From: a virus
Direction: 5' to 3' (one strand)
DNA length: 34,042 nucleotides
IMG/VR virus record: IMGVR_UViG_3300027509_000028
Location: 1-34,042 of that record
Under the pieces are notes generated by a model that searched no databases, was not told the DNA's origin, and saw only the letters and a list, made by a program, of their open reading frames with translations. A program made the translations under genes and the position numbers. Numbering within the stretch: the first letter of the stretch is position 1; every line of letters begins with the position of its first letter. Shown here in pieces: positions 1 to 7,458 of the stretch.

Positions 1-27
1 AACTGGAAAGAAAAGAAAAAAAAATAA

Positions 28-237
28 TTATTTACTTTCTTTAATTTTTTCAATAATAATTTCAGAATAAATAGAATCTAAAATGATTAATTGTTGTTTA
101 CAATTTGATTTTTTTTCAACAGATACTGAAGGAGCTTTGATACATTCTAATAAACCAGATCTTTGATTTATTATTCTTTGTTCTAAAGGTAAACAAGAGC
201 ATAAAGATAATATAAATAATAATAATAAGTTTTTCAT
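28..237 (-). CDS. small predicted lipoprotein
   Basis: 69 aa. Residues 1-15 form a short hydrophobic signal (MKNLLLLFILSLCSC) followed by a polar chain. The stretch L-C-S-C resembles a lipobox with Cys15 as the lipidated residue, so an outer-membrane or inner-membrane lipoprotein is likely. The mature part is about 54 aa with two more cysteines. It is the last gene of the minus-strand chain visible at the left edge. Size and lipobox would also fit an outer-membrane spanin subunit, but there is no partner directly beside it, so this is speculation. Confidence 0.6.
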   Translation of the reverse strand: MKNLLLLFILSLCSCLPLEQRIINQRSGLLECIKAPSVSVEKKSNCKQQLIILDSIYSEIIIEKIKESK

Positions 238-308
238 AATTTAATTTTTAATAATGATACAATTTTCATGTGGTTCTAGTGGATGTAATATAACTAATAC
301 ATTATCAT

Positions 309-719
309 CTAAACCTTATTAATTAATTTTAAAGCTTTTTGTAATCCTTTTTCTAAAGCTAATTCATAAGAAATAATATTAAAACCTTTATGATAAATAG
401 CATTATTATTTATGTCATCAATATAATATTGATGCATAATTTTTTTATTAGCTATTTTACATTTTCTAGCTTCTACATATAAATTATGTTTATCTCTTAA
501 CCATTTTTGAAGTAAAGATTGAGTAGGTGCAGAACATGTTTTTCCATAACCAAAATTATCTCTATCTTTATGATTTGCATTTACTCTAAAAGAGTATTCA
601 TAAGGTTTTTTTAGATAATTCATTGTAGAATTTTTACAATAAAAATGTAAAACATTAAGATCAAAGCTTTTTTCTTTAGCTAATTTAGCAGTTTCAAATG
701 ATATTAATTGATCTTTCAT
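309..719 (-). CDS. phage protein of the '...QKWLRxxH...YExALEKGLxxALKLI' family
   Basis: 136 aa, no signal or membrane segment. It shares its layout with the product at 20209-20628: an N-terminal F/Y-rich part, a central APTQSLLQKWLRDKHNLYVE block (residues 74-93 approximately) and a C-terminal YELALEKGLQKALKLI helix. The product at 22255-22554 shares only the C-terminal helix. I know such small proteins from Bacteroidota phages but no function is established that I can name. The start overlaps the stop of the upstream gene (716-925) by 4 nt, so translation is probably coupled. The 71 nt to the next gene hold no ATG-started frame. Confidence 0.7.
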   Translation of the reverse strand: MKDQLISFETAKLAKEKSFDLNVLHFYCKNSTMNYLKKPYEYSFRVNANHKDRDNFGYGKTCSAPTQSLLQKWLRDKHNLYVEARKCKIANKKIMHQYYIDDINNNAIYHKGFNIISYELALEKGLQKALKLINKV

Positions 720-925
720 CTTTCATTTATTAACTTATCAAGGAATACAATTAATACTAAAGAAAGCCAACCCATTACACCTCCTCCTAATAATATAGCA
801 GGTATAGCGTCTGGAAGTCTAATTTCAGTAGTAATCATTTTTAATATTTGATAACCTAAACAAGAACCTCCTATTATACTGCATACTATAAATAAAAATG
901 CTAAAACTTCTAATGTTGTTTTCAT
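716..925 (-). CDS. small two-helix membrane protein
   Basis: 69 aa with two strongly hydrophobic stretches (about residues 7-30 and 41-61) joined by a short polar turn and followed by a basic tail (DKLINER). A bitopic or hairpin inner-membrane protein is the plain reading; a holin-like role is possible because of size and topology but nothing specific supports it. It overlaps its neighbours on both sides by 4 nt, placing it inside a coupled operon. Confidence 0.6.
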   Translation of the reverse strand: MKTTLEVLAFLFIVCSIIGGSCLGYQILKMITTEIRLPDAIPAILLGGGVMGWLSLVLIVFLDKLINER

Positions 926-1014
926 AATTTATTTTTAATTTTAACTAGTTTAAATAAAAAAATTCCAATAATAATACCTGAAATTATCATAAATAAAGAA
1001 TAATTTAAATACAT
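922..1014 (-). CDS. 30-aa single-span membrane peptide
   Basis: The frame runs from ATG at 1014 to a TGA that overlaps the next start (ATGA). The peptide MYLNYSLFMIISGIIIGIFL... has one continuous hydrophobic segment (residues 4-20) and a lysine-rich C-terminus (KLVKIKNK), typical of tiny phage membrane peptides. The support is the composition and the exact start/stop overlap; a chance frame cannot be excluded at this length. Confidence 0.4.
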   Translation of the reverse strand: MYLNYSLFMIISGIIIGIFLFKLVKIKNKL

Positions 1015-1031
1015 AACTTTAATTTTTAGTA

Positions 1032-1400
1032 ATGACTTTTGAAGAATATAAAAAATGTTTGTGTGAACCTGAATTAGATGAATATGGAAATCCAATTGAG
1101 CCTGATGAGGGTGAAACAGGAGATGGTGCTAATGCACCTGGTTGCTGTATCAACAGGCGTGATTTCTTTTTTGGATGTGCTTTAAATGCACTTATACCTA
1201 AATATTCATTTAGACATGATTTACATATAGATGAAATAGAAGAACATACTATACACTGTATTAATAGAGCTCATTATATTGCAGATAGATGTGATGCTAG
1301 ATGCGGAAGTGCCCCTACTTCTACTCCATTATTTGGAGGAGTGCCTCATGAACCTCAAAGAGATCCATTTGATGTATCAGGTAACACTGGTAATGCGTAA
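1032..1400 (+). CDS. cysteine-rich acidic protein on the opposite strand
   Basis: 122 aa. It starts at ATG 1032 and ends at a stop lying inside the stem of a strong terminator. The N-terminal third is very acidic (EPELDEYGNPIEPDEGETGD) and is followed by CC, a FFFGC hydrophobic patch, a His-rich stretch (residues 61-81) and further Cys residues: eight in all, at about 9, 11, 38, 39, 49, 76, 86 and 90. Metal binding is plausible. I do not recognise the family. It stands alone on the plus strand in a minus-strand region and so forms its own transcription unit. TAACTTTA at 1014-1021 is a one-mismatch match to the TAnnTTTG box but has no clear -33 element. Confidence 0.6.
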   Translation: MTFEEYKKCLCEPELDEYGNPIEPDEGETGDGANAPGCCINRRDFFFGCALNALIPKYSFRHDLHIDEIEEHTIHCINRAHYIADRCDARCGSAPTSTPLFGGVPHEPQRDPFDVSGNTGNA

Positions 1401-1432
1401 ATCAGGAGAGCCAATTAAGACTCTCCTGATTT
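1399..1432. terminator. bidirectional intrinsic terminator
   Basis: A perfect 12-bp inverted repeat, AAATCAGGAGAG (1399-1410) and CTCTCCTGATTT (1421-1432), encloses a 10-nt loop. It lies exactly between the convergent genes ending at 1400 and 1434. The ends are A/T-only, so both strands give a short U-tract; it can serve both transcripts. Confidence 0.85.
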
Positions 1433-1433
1433 C

Positions 1434-2069
1434 TCATTTCTTTAGTAACTCACTATTAATTCTTTTTAATCTATTTTTTCTTCTAGTTACTAGAACTTTA
1501 TTTAAATCTATAAATAGACCAAATCCTTTACCATATCTTCCTCCTATACCTATTGTTTTATTTTTAGATAAAATAAGAAAATGATCTGATTTAAAAATTG
1601 AATCTTCTTCTTTTTTTAAAGATCTTATAGTAAAATCATCTAATAACTCATTTACTACAAGCCAACTAACTTGTCTTAAAGTATTATTACCTAAATATTT
1701 ATCTTTAAAATTTATGTTATGAATATTCAATGCCACTGTTTCCCTAGCTAGTAAATCTTTAGTAAAAGATCTACTTATAAAAAACACTGGTTTATTTTCT
1801 TCTTTTGAAAATCTATTATTAGAATGATGTTCCATTAAACTAAAACCAGTACTTAATAATGTATTATTTACATTTAAATATCCATCTACTTTTTCTAATT
1901 TTAAAGATTGCTTTTTTATAGCTTCTTTGTTATTAAATCTTCTAAAAAGTAAATCACTTATTAAAGTAGGAACAAACATTTCTTTATATCCATTTTTGTT
2001 TAACACTAAGATAGATTTATTTATTATAAATCTAAGCTCTTCTGCCATTTCATTTTGATATAATCTCAT
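1434..2069 (-). CDS. hypothetical protein, basic
   Basis: 211 aa, no signal peptide or membrane segment. It is rich in Lys, Asn and Leu with a strongly basic C-terminus (VTRRKNRLKRINSELLKK). A glycine-rich turn (IGIGGRYGKGFGLF, about residues 174-187) precedes the last strand. Family not recognised. It is the last gene of a chain and runs into the shared terminator. Its start lies 20 nt inside the upstream gene 2050-2442. Confidence 0.7.
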   Translation of the reverse strand: MRLYQNEMAEELRFIINKSILVLNKNGYKEMFVPTLISDLLFRRFNNKEAIKKQSLKLEKVDGYLNVNNTLLSTGFSLMEHHSNNRFSKEENKPVFFISRSFTKDLLARETVALNIHNINFKDKYLGNNTLRQVSWLVVNELLDDFTIRSLKKEEDSIFKSDHFLILSKNKTIGIGGRYGKGFGLFIDLNKVLVTRRKNRLKRINSELLKK

Positions 2070-2442
2070 CTATTTTCTTCTTTTTAAGCACCTTATTATT
2101 ATAAATCAATAAGTTTCTTTGTACATAACCATCTTTAAATATAGGTGGCAATTTAAATATAATCTCTTCTTTCATATCTTTTACAAAATACAAAGTTTTA
2201 GCATTTATAAGTACTTTCATAGTTTTTAAAAACTCTCTTCTGTCTTCAAACTTAACTAAGTTAAAAGGGTCCCCTTCATAACATAAAAAGTAACCTTGTC
2301 TTTCATTTAATAAGTCATTTATATTTAAAATATCTCTAGTAAAAGAAGCTTTACCTCTAGGAGAAAATTCTTTATTTGAATATCTTAAATATCTGTAAAT
2401 TACATCTTTTATTCTTAATAAATTTGGATCTATAAATTTCAT
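2050..2442 (-). CDS. hypothetical protein
   Basis: 130 aa, soluble, basic. It contains alternating hydrophobic and basic residues with no motif that I recognise. Its end overlaps the next gene by 20 nt and its ATG shares one base with the stop of the upstream gene (2442), so it belongs to the 1434-6560 operon. Confidence 0.7.
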   Translation of the reverse strand: MKFIDPNLLRIKDVIYRYLRYSNKEFSPRGKASFTRDILNINDLLNERQGYFLCYEGDPFNLVKFEDRREFLKTMKVLINAKTLYFVKDMKEEIIFKLPPIFKDGYVQRNLLIYNNKVLKKKKIDEIISK

Positions 2443-2771
2443 TAATATAATTCTAATATTTTTTTACCTATTATAGGTAAACATACTTTATTCACTTTAA
2501 TAACAGTATCATTATTTCTTCTTACTACTTCACCTATAGCTAATCTATTATTAATTTTAGTGTAGTAATATTTACCTAATTTTAAAAGATGCAAGTTATC
2601 TTTGTCCACAATTTCTCCAACCATTTCCAACACTTCTGTTTTAAGAAAGGTATTAAATTCTCTTTTCCATTGTCTTTTGTCTGAAGCCTGCTTAAGTCGT
2701 GTACTCTCCTCCTTTCTATCAAGGTATCCAAAGGTTGCTGATATGGGGGGTAATTCTCTGCTGCTCTTCAT
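2442..2771 (-). CDS. hypothetical protein
   Basis: 109 aa, basic and soluble. The first 35 residues are charged and probably disordered (SSRELPPISATFGYLDRKEE); the rest (KYYYTKINNRLAIGEVVRRN... IKVNKVCLPIIGKKILELY) alternates like a small beta-rich domain. Function unknown. It overlaps both neighbours by 1-4 nt. Confidence 0.65.
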   Translation of the reverse strand: MKSSRELPPISATFGYLDRKEESTRLKQASDKRQWKREFNTFLKTEVLEMVGEIVDKDNLHLLKLGKYYYTKINNRLAIGEVVRRNNDTVIKVNKVCLPIIGKKILELY

Positions 2772-3268
2772 CCTGGATCATTTACTTGCCATGTATTAAT
2801 ACCTACAGATCTATTAGTACCTGCTCTTCTTGCAGTATTTCTTATTTGCTCTTCTTGTCTATTACGTATCATATTATGAAGAACATTTATATCCTCATTT
2901 TCATTTACAATTTCTGGTTCTCCATTTAATATTTTATTTTCAGCTACTAATTCTTCATTTTTTTTTGCATCAGCAATGGCGTTTTTCCATCTTGCATATG
3001 TGGTTCTAGGCACCTCTACAACGCTTCTTAATTCATTAGTACTATCAATTTCATTTACTCTTTCATCTATTGTAGTAAGAGCTACTTCAACTAATCTTCT
3101 CTCCGCTTTTGAAGAATCTTTATCTTGGTATATTCTATTAAGGATCTTTCTCCTTATTAATAATAAATTAGATAATATAAGTACATCAGTACGAGTAGTA
3201 TTAGAAAAGTCTATTATATGAAACTTGTATAAATCTTTCAGTTCATTTGTGTTTAAAATAATGTTCAT
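2768..3268 (-). CDS. hypothetical protein with helical, charged C-terminal half
   Basis: 166 aa. Residues 1-60 are mixed; from about residue 60 the chain is a long charged helix (RRLVEVALTTIDERVNEID...) and the end is Arg/Asn-rich and polar. No signal peptide. A structural or scaffold-type role would fit the helix content but I do not recognise the family. It overlaps the next gene start by 4 nt. Confidence 0.65.
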   Translation of the reverse strand: MNIILNTNELKDLYKFHIIDFSNTTRTDVLILSNLLLIRRKILNRIYQDKDSSKAERRLVEVALTTIDERVNEIDSTNELRSVVEVPRTTYARWKNAIADAKKNEELVAENKILNGEPEIVNENEDINVLHNMIRNRQEEQIRNTARRAGTNRSVGINTWQVNDPG

Positions 3269-3792
3269 ATTATATTAAAAATTTTTAAAAGTATGGCAAA
3301 TACAATACCTGAACCCCCTATACCGAGAGTAGTTGTCTTAAATTTTTTTAATTGTCTATTTTCTTCTAAAATAGTAGGTATAGTTGTTAAAGTCTCTGTA
3401 CAGTTAGCAAATAAATCCATACTATATTTATAGTTTTCTCTATTATCTGCAACTAAACTAGCGTTTGTATTTGTTAAAGTATTATTATTACCTAATAATA
3501 AATTAAAGTTAAAATTATCTAAAGAGTCTTTAGCTATCTTAACATTTAATCTATCATTTAAAATATCTATTGTTTTTAAATCTCTAGCCCATAATTGTGC
3601 ATGTTCTTTTTTTAAGATATAAAATGTAGCGTCTTTTTTATTATATATCAAAGGAAAATAAGAATCTGATATTTTATCTAAGTTCATCAAATCTGACTCC
3701 ATCTTCAATTCTGTCTGAGATAATAGAAGAAAGGGTATCATCAGAAAAAATAAGTTCAGGTATATTAGACTGAATAGCTTTAAGTTCTTCAT
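3265..3792 (-). CDS. exported protein with C-terminal membrane anchor; spanin-like topology
   Basis: 175 aa. Residues 1-26 are an uncleaved or type I signal (MKNLKLFSLIYLNLFFLMIPF...LLSQ), residues 27-145 are extracytoplasmic and polar with Asn-rich helices, and residues 155-173 are a second hydrophobic anchor (LGIGGSGIVFAILLKIF). A protein fixed at both ends across the periplasm is the plan of unimolecular spanins. Its first 119 nt lie out of frame inside the gene 3674-4036, as in overlapping Rz/Rz1 pairs. If translation instead starts at Met31 (3702) the signal would be lost, so the longer start is preferred. The spanin role is inference from topology and position near a cell-wall domain gene at 5497-5985. 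Confidence 0.6.
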   Translation of the reverse strand: MKNLKLFSLIYLNLFFLMIPFLLLSQTELKMESDLMNLDKISDSYFPLIYNKKDATFYILKKEHAQLWARDLKTIDILNDRLNVKIAKDSLDNFNFNLLLGNNNTLTNTNASLVADNRENYKYSMDLFANCTETLTTIPTILEENRQLKKFKTTTLGIGGSGIVFAILLKIFNII

Positions 3793-4036
3793 CTGTTTGA
3801 TTAAGTTTATTTAATTTCTTATTAATAGATACTAACTGTTCAGTTAGTTTATTTTCTTTCTCAGGTATACTATCTTTGACGTTAATAAGTCTCATCAACT
3901 CATTATTTTCTTTTTTTAAAATCTCATAATTACTTTCAAGTTCTTTTGTTTTTTTTATATTTTTATTCCAGCCTATACCTAAAAGAATTAATATTAAAGT
4001 TATAGCTAAAATTATAAATATTTGTAATCTTTCCAT
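3674..4036 (-). CDS. membrane-anchored coiled-coil protein; possible inner-membrane spanin (Rz-like)
   Basis: 120 aa. One N-terminal transmembrane segment (residues 6-23, IFIILAITLILILLGIGW) is followed by a basic boundary (NKNIKKTK) and a long heptad-like helix (ELESNYEILKKENNELMRL... TEQLVSINKKLNKLNQ). This N-in/C-periplasm layout with coiled coil is that of Rz-type i-spanins. The C-terminal 40 codons overlap the next gene in another reading frame. Family assignment is by architecture only; phage tail or anchor proteins could look the same. Confidence 0.6.
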   Translation of the reverse strand: MERLQIFIILAITLILILLGIGWNKNIKKTKELESNYEILKKENNELMRLINVKDSIPEKENKLTEQLVSINKKLNKLNQTDEELKAIQSNIPELIFSDDTLSSIISDRIEDGVRFDELR

Positions 4037-4329
4037 TATTTATTTTTTTTAATTTCTAAATTTAATTCATTACATCTCAATATAATAAATTTTCTTAAAT
4101 CATAAATATAACCTTTACCTCCTGTATAATCTAACACCTTTTCTATATCATAGCTAAGTACTCTTTTAAAATGATTAAAGTATTTTATATTTAAATCTCC
4201 TAAAGAACTATCTACTGATGCTTCTCTAATAGTAGCTACTATTTTTTTTTTATTAAAATCTAGTCTAGATAAATTAGCGCCAAGTGTTGTTAATCTGTTT
4301 CTTAATGTTAATAATTCAGTATTTGTCAT
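4036..4329 (-). CDS. hypothetical helical protein
   Basis: 97 aa, soluble and basic, with a leading helix (TELLTLRNRLTTLGANLSRL) and a GGKGYIYDLRKFI segment near residues 69-81. It shares one base with the following gene's start and 4 nt with the preceding stop. Function unknown; its fixed place between the cell-wall gene block and the possible spanin suggests a role in the same late module. Confidence 0.65.
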   Translation of the reverse strand: MTNTELLTLRNRLTTLGANLSRLDFNKKKIVATIREASVDSSLGDLNIKYFNHFKRVLSYDIEKVLDYTGGKGYIYDLRKFIILRCNELNLEIKKNK

Positions 4330-5513
4330 GTTATAACTTTAAATTCTTTACTATCATATACTTCCCATAAACTTAAATTAGTTATAGGTTTCTCTTTCTT
4401 AAAATTAACTACTCTTTTATCATATAAATATCTTATAGCAGCCTCATCAATTTTACCTAATTTACCTTTTGATATTAGTTTACCTTTTTCTATTTTAAAA
4501 AAGTATCTAATACCTTTCATAAATTCATGCTTTTTCTTTAGATTATATAAATTAAATATAGCAAATCTATTTATAGTACCTTGACTTATCATTTTATCTA
4601 CTGAACCAGATAAATATACTGATCTTCGTCTATTATACTCTTTTGGTGTTATATTTAATTTAGCGCAAATAGCTTTTACTAAATTTAAATCTTTAATCAT
4701 TCTGATTTCAGCATTTAAAGATGGCTTTTTAGGAAATTTAATTTTAGTTCCTTTTTTCATATTTACATATAGTTTTACTGACCCTGAAACATTTAAATTT
4801 TGTCCATTAAGTTTAAACCATTTACAATGTGCAGGTATCCAAAATTTATCTTTATTAGGATCTCCAGTTATCTTATAGTTTTTACCGCCTATAAGTACTT
4901 TAGTTCTTTTTCTATCAATAGTATATTTAGGTAACCATTTATAAGCTTTACTTTTATTTAAAAAATAAGAGTAATTAGCTATGTTTCCACACATAACAGA
5001 TGCTATATGTTTATTCCAAGTAGTTACATATAAGCTAACAGTAGTACCATTTTTATATTGAACTTCTTTATTAAATAGAACTAATTTCCAACTACTGAAG
5101 TTAGCAAAATTTCTTGTTTTATGTGATTGCTTAATGTAATCAGGTCTACTTTCACAATAATATTTATATACTGCTAATCCTGCTATAAAGTTACCATGTC
5201 CTAATGGTCTATACTTATCTCCTGCTTTTAAATCATGTTCATGTTGTCTAGGTACAGTGAATGTATAAAATAGATTTCTATAAAAAAGTATTTTTAACTC
5301 AGAATTATATTCTTTAGGTAATTTTTTATTAATATAATTAACACAGAACCTAATTTTAGATACCATTCTATCTATCTTACCATAATCATCCATTTCAGTA
5401 AGTTCTTTAATAACTTTATTTAATAAAGTTATATCTAAATGCTCTCTATCTATATAAGGTATTTTTTTATTTATATTAACTATTTTATAATTATGATCAT
5501 TCACTGTATACAT
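4326..5513 (-). CDS. large basic hypothetical protein
   Basis: 395 aa, soluble, Lys/Tyr/Asn-rich, with no signal peptide. A segment around residues 105-125 (RPLGHGNFIAGLAVYKYYCE) and a run of predicted strands in the middle are the most conserved-looking parts; no catalytic signature is evident. The C-terminal 120 residues are helical and very basic, which would suit nucleic-acid or wall binding. It overlaps the 3D-domain gene by 17 nt. I do not recognise the family, and call it only as a real gene by length and coupling. Confidence 0.7.
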   Translation of the reverse strand: MYTVNDHNYKIVNINKKIPYIDREHLDITLLNKVIKELTEMDDYGKIDRMVSKIRFCVNYINKKLPKEYNSELKILFYRNLFYTFTVPRQHEHDLKAGDKYRPLGHGNFIAGLAVYKYYCESRPDYIKQSHKTRNFANFSSWKLVLFNKEVQYKNGTTVSLYVTTWNKHIASVMCGNIANYSYFLNKSKAYKWLPKYTIDRKRTKVLIGGKNYKITGDPNKDKFWIPAHCKWFKLNGQNLNVSGSVKLYVNMKKGTKIKFPKKPSLNAEIRMIKDLNLVKAICAKLNITPKEYNRRRSVYLSGSVDKMISQGTINRFAIFNLYNLKKKHEFMKGIRYFFKIEKGKLISKGKLGKIDEAAIRYLYDKRVVNFKKEKPITNLSLWEVYDSKEFKVIT

Positions 5514-5985
5514 CTTTTAATTTTAATAAATTAATATAATTAGGTTTAACTAACAAATCTATTCTATTACAATAAGAGTATCTATCATTCATTACGTCTT
5601 CTATTCTCCACCAACCTTTAAAATATTGCTCTTTACTATCAATAAATATTGAATCACCAAAATTATATCTTGTACCTATCATATTTCTAGGTACAGCAGC
5701 TATTCTTGGTGGATTATTAACATCTTTTATTTCAAAACCACTAGCTGTAATTGTAGGAGTATTATCTGTTTGATCAGATACTGCCCAGTATACAGATACT
5801 ATAGTGGTATCACATTCTTGTATTTTAAAAGAAGGTATATTTATAATTGTAGGTTCTTCTACTTCTATAAAACCTGTTACACATTTTACAAACATTAAAG
5901 AAAAAGCAGTCATAGTAAATGAAAATATAATTATAATTTTTACAGTATATAATATTCTATTCATTTTTGTTATTTTAAATTTCAA
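5497..5985 (-). CDS. 3D/RlpA-like double-psi beta-barrel protein, probable cell-wall lytic enzyme
   Basis: 162 aa. An N-terminal membrane segment (residues 12-33) would place the rest in the periplasm. Residues 66-146 follow the order of the 3D (Asp-Asp-Asp) domain: VYWAVSD, TASGF (80-84), RIAAVPR (94-100), GTRYNFGD (104-111), RIEDVMNDR (127-135) and NRIDLLV (140-146). The last two motifs carry the Asp residues expected in the barrel (ED and ID); the first Asp of the family (usually VDP) is replaced by Val-Pro. Family members are lytic transglycosylases or peptidoglycan-binding barrels (MltA, RlpA, Sps-type). Peptidoglycan cleavage during lysis is the likely job, supported by possible spanins 1.5 kb downstream. 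Met8 (5964) is an alternative start. Confidence 0.65.
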   Translation of the reverse strand: MKFKITKMNRILYTVKIIIIFSFTMTAFSLMFVKCVTGFIEVEEPTIINIPSFKIQECDTTIVSVYWAVSDQTDNTPTITASGFEIKDVNNPPRIAAVPRNMIGTRYNFGDSIFIDSKEQYFKGWWRIEDVMNDRYSYCNRIDLLVKPNYINLLKLKDVYSE

Positions 5986-6169
5986 ATATAAAACCTCTTA
6001 TATCATTCTTATCATTTGTTTCTGTAAATTTTAATTTATATCCATGTTGTCCAAAAGAATTTAAAATTTCATTTATTTTTTTTTCTCTTTGAATAACAGT
6101 TAGATTAGATAATTGCCATCTACCCGTATATACGTATTTATATTTGTATTTAGTTTCTTCTAGTATCAT
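5975..6169 (-). CDS. small DUF4177-like protein
   Basis: 64 aa. The pattern YKYKYVYTGRW ... REKKINEILNSFGQHGYKLKF matches the short DUF4177 fold (a strand, a helix with 'ekkLNelGkeGWeLv', then strands). Function unknown. It overlaps the small gene upstream by 4 nt and the 3D-domain gene by 11 nt. Confidence 0.6.
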   Translation of the reverse strand: MILEETKYKYKYVYTGRWQLSNLTVIQREKKINEILNSFGQHGYKLKFTETNDKNDIRGFIFEI

Positions 6170-6294
6170 TTTTTTGTTTTATTTACTTCTTTATAAACAG
6201 TTATAAATATTCCTGCTAAGATCATAAAAGTGCCTAATGGCTCATTATATCTTAACATTAAAAAACCACCTGTAACTAATATTGCTCTTTTCAT
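6166..6294 (-). CDS. 42-aa membrane peptide
   Basis: ATG at 6294 overlaps the stop of the gene at 6291, and its own TGA overlaps the next ATG; both are ATGA junctions. MKRAILVTGGFLMLRYNEPLGTFMILAG... contains two short hydrophobic stretches (residues 4-13, 19-33) and a basic tail. Too short for a family call. Coupling at both ends is the main support. Confidence 0.5.
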   Translation of the reverse strand: MKRAILVTGGFLMLRYNEPLGTFMILAGIFITVYKEVNKTKK

Positions 6295-6560
6295 AATGGA
6301 TCTACTTCTTCTATTTTTAATTTATATAAATCTATTTTAAGAACTGCAACTTCATGTATATCTACTAAATATTCATTATTTATTAAAATACTTGTAGAGG
6401 GGTCTTTTTTTATTATCTTATATGGTTCCCACTTTCCATTATTATTTACAATTATTTTTATTTTTTCATAAAAACATGCTATATAAACTTCTTTATAATT
6501 AGTTAATTTAAATAAAAAAGGCGTAGCTAATGAACTAGCTAAAAATTTTCTTCTTTTCAT
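6291..6560 (-). CDS. small exported protein with Tat-like signal
   Basis: 89 aa. The N-terminus MKRRKFLASSLATPFLFKL has the twin-arginine layout (R-R-x-F-L followed by a moderately hydrophobic run). The remaining 65 residues look beta-rich (VYIACFYEKIKIIVNNNGKW...) with no cofactor motif. A Tat signal would be unusual for a phage protein and could be a chance match of an ordinary basic Sec signal. It couples to genes on both sides by 4-nt overlaps. Confidence 0.6.
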   Translation of the reverse strand: MKRRKFLASSLATPFLFKLTNYKEVYIACFYEKIKIIVNNNGKWEPYKIIKKDPSTSILINNEYLVDIHEVAVLKIDLYKLKIEEVDPL

Positions 6561-7198
6561 ACTCCATATTTTTCTAAATAAAAATTACTAATCTTTTTTT
6601 TATCTCTTAATTTATAAGGAAGAGCATGTCTAGGTAAATTAAATCTAAATATACCTTTATATACTTTTTTATCTGAAACTATATATTTCATAATAGCTTG
6701 ACTTGATAAGTAATATATATACCCTTCTTTTAAAGTTATAAAATTACTTTCTTTTATTCTACCTGGTATATATCCATGTGAATCTACTGGTACATCTAAT
6801 TCTCCATTAAATACTTTAATAGTATCATCAGTAGCCATCATTAAACAGCCTCCTTGTCTTGGTACACCAAATATTCCTATATGAAATTGACTACCCAATC
6901 TAATTGCAGCTTGTTTTCCATCTAGTTTTTTTTTAACTAATATGGTATTGCCTAACATATGAGGTAATGTTCTATTAATTAAAGGTTTATCTGCTTCTAC
7001 ATATCTACCTATTTGAGTAACAGTGGCCATTCCTACTCTTTCTTTAATAGGTATTAAATCTAACATATATTTTATAATAAACCTAGTTTCTTTTTCTAAA
7101 CCACTTGTATCTCCATCTAAATTGAAGTTTTCTTCTTGATCTATTTTTAATTCAGGTAAATAAAATTCACATACCTCTATTACTTTTGAATATATCAA
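6557..7198 (-). CDS. hypothetical protein
   Basis: 213 aa, soluble. Parts read as a beta-sandwich-like or barrel domain (IGRYVEADKPL, IRLGSQFHIGIFGVPRQGGCLMM) with a basic C-terminus (RDKKKISNFYLEKYGV). No motif that I can name. Overlaps of 4 nt on both sides put it in the same operon. Confidence 0.65.
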   Translation of the reverse strand: MIYSKVIEVCEFYLPELKIDQEENFNLDGDTSGLEKETRFIIKYMLDLIPIKERVGMATVTQIGRYVEADKPLINRTLPHMLGNTILVKKKLDGKQAAIRLGSQFHIGIFGVPRQGGCLMMATDDTIKVFNGELDVPVDSHGYIPGRIKESNFITLKEGYIYYLSSQAIMKYIVSDKKVYKGIFRFNLPRHALPYKLRDKKKISNFYLEKYGV

Positions 7199-7458
7199 CT
7201 TTTACCGATTTGAACTTTATAATAATGATCTGATATTTTAGACAATTTTAAATTATCTTTACCTAATATAGAATGAATCTCATTTACTCCATTTGGTAAT
7301 TCTACTATATATGATTTCATACCGTCTTTTACTCTTTTCATAAAAACTTCTTTAATCTCTTCTGCTCTTTTAACAGGAAAATTAGCTATTCTATTTGTAA
7401 TTTTCTCATCAAATTTAAATTCCTTTTTGATTCTTGATGTTTTTTCTAATTCTGTCAT
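7195..7458 (-). CDS. hypothetical protein
   Basis: 87 aa, soluble, with a helix carrying many charges (KRAEEIKEVFMKRVKDGMKS) then two short strands. Function unknown. ATG overlaps the upstream stop and its own stop overlaps the next gene, both by 4 nt. Confidence 0.65.
   Translation of the reverse strand: MTELEKTSRIKKEFKFDEKITNRIANFPVKRAEEIKEVFMKRVKDGMKSYIVELPNGVNEIHSILGKDNLKLSKISDHYYKVQIGKS

Noticed and set aside
240-308. 24-codon minus-strand frame ending in CIIIKN between 28-237 and 309-719
   Set aside because: Preceded by an in-frame stop and without ATG, GTG or TTG start; too short to claim.
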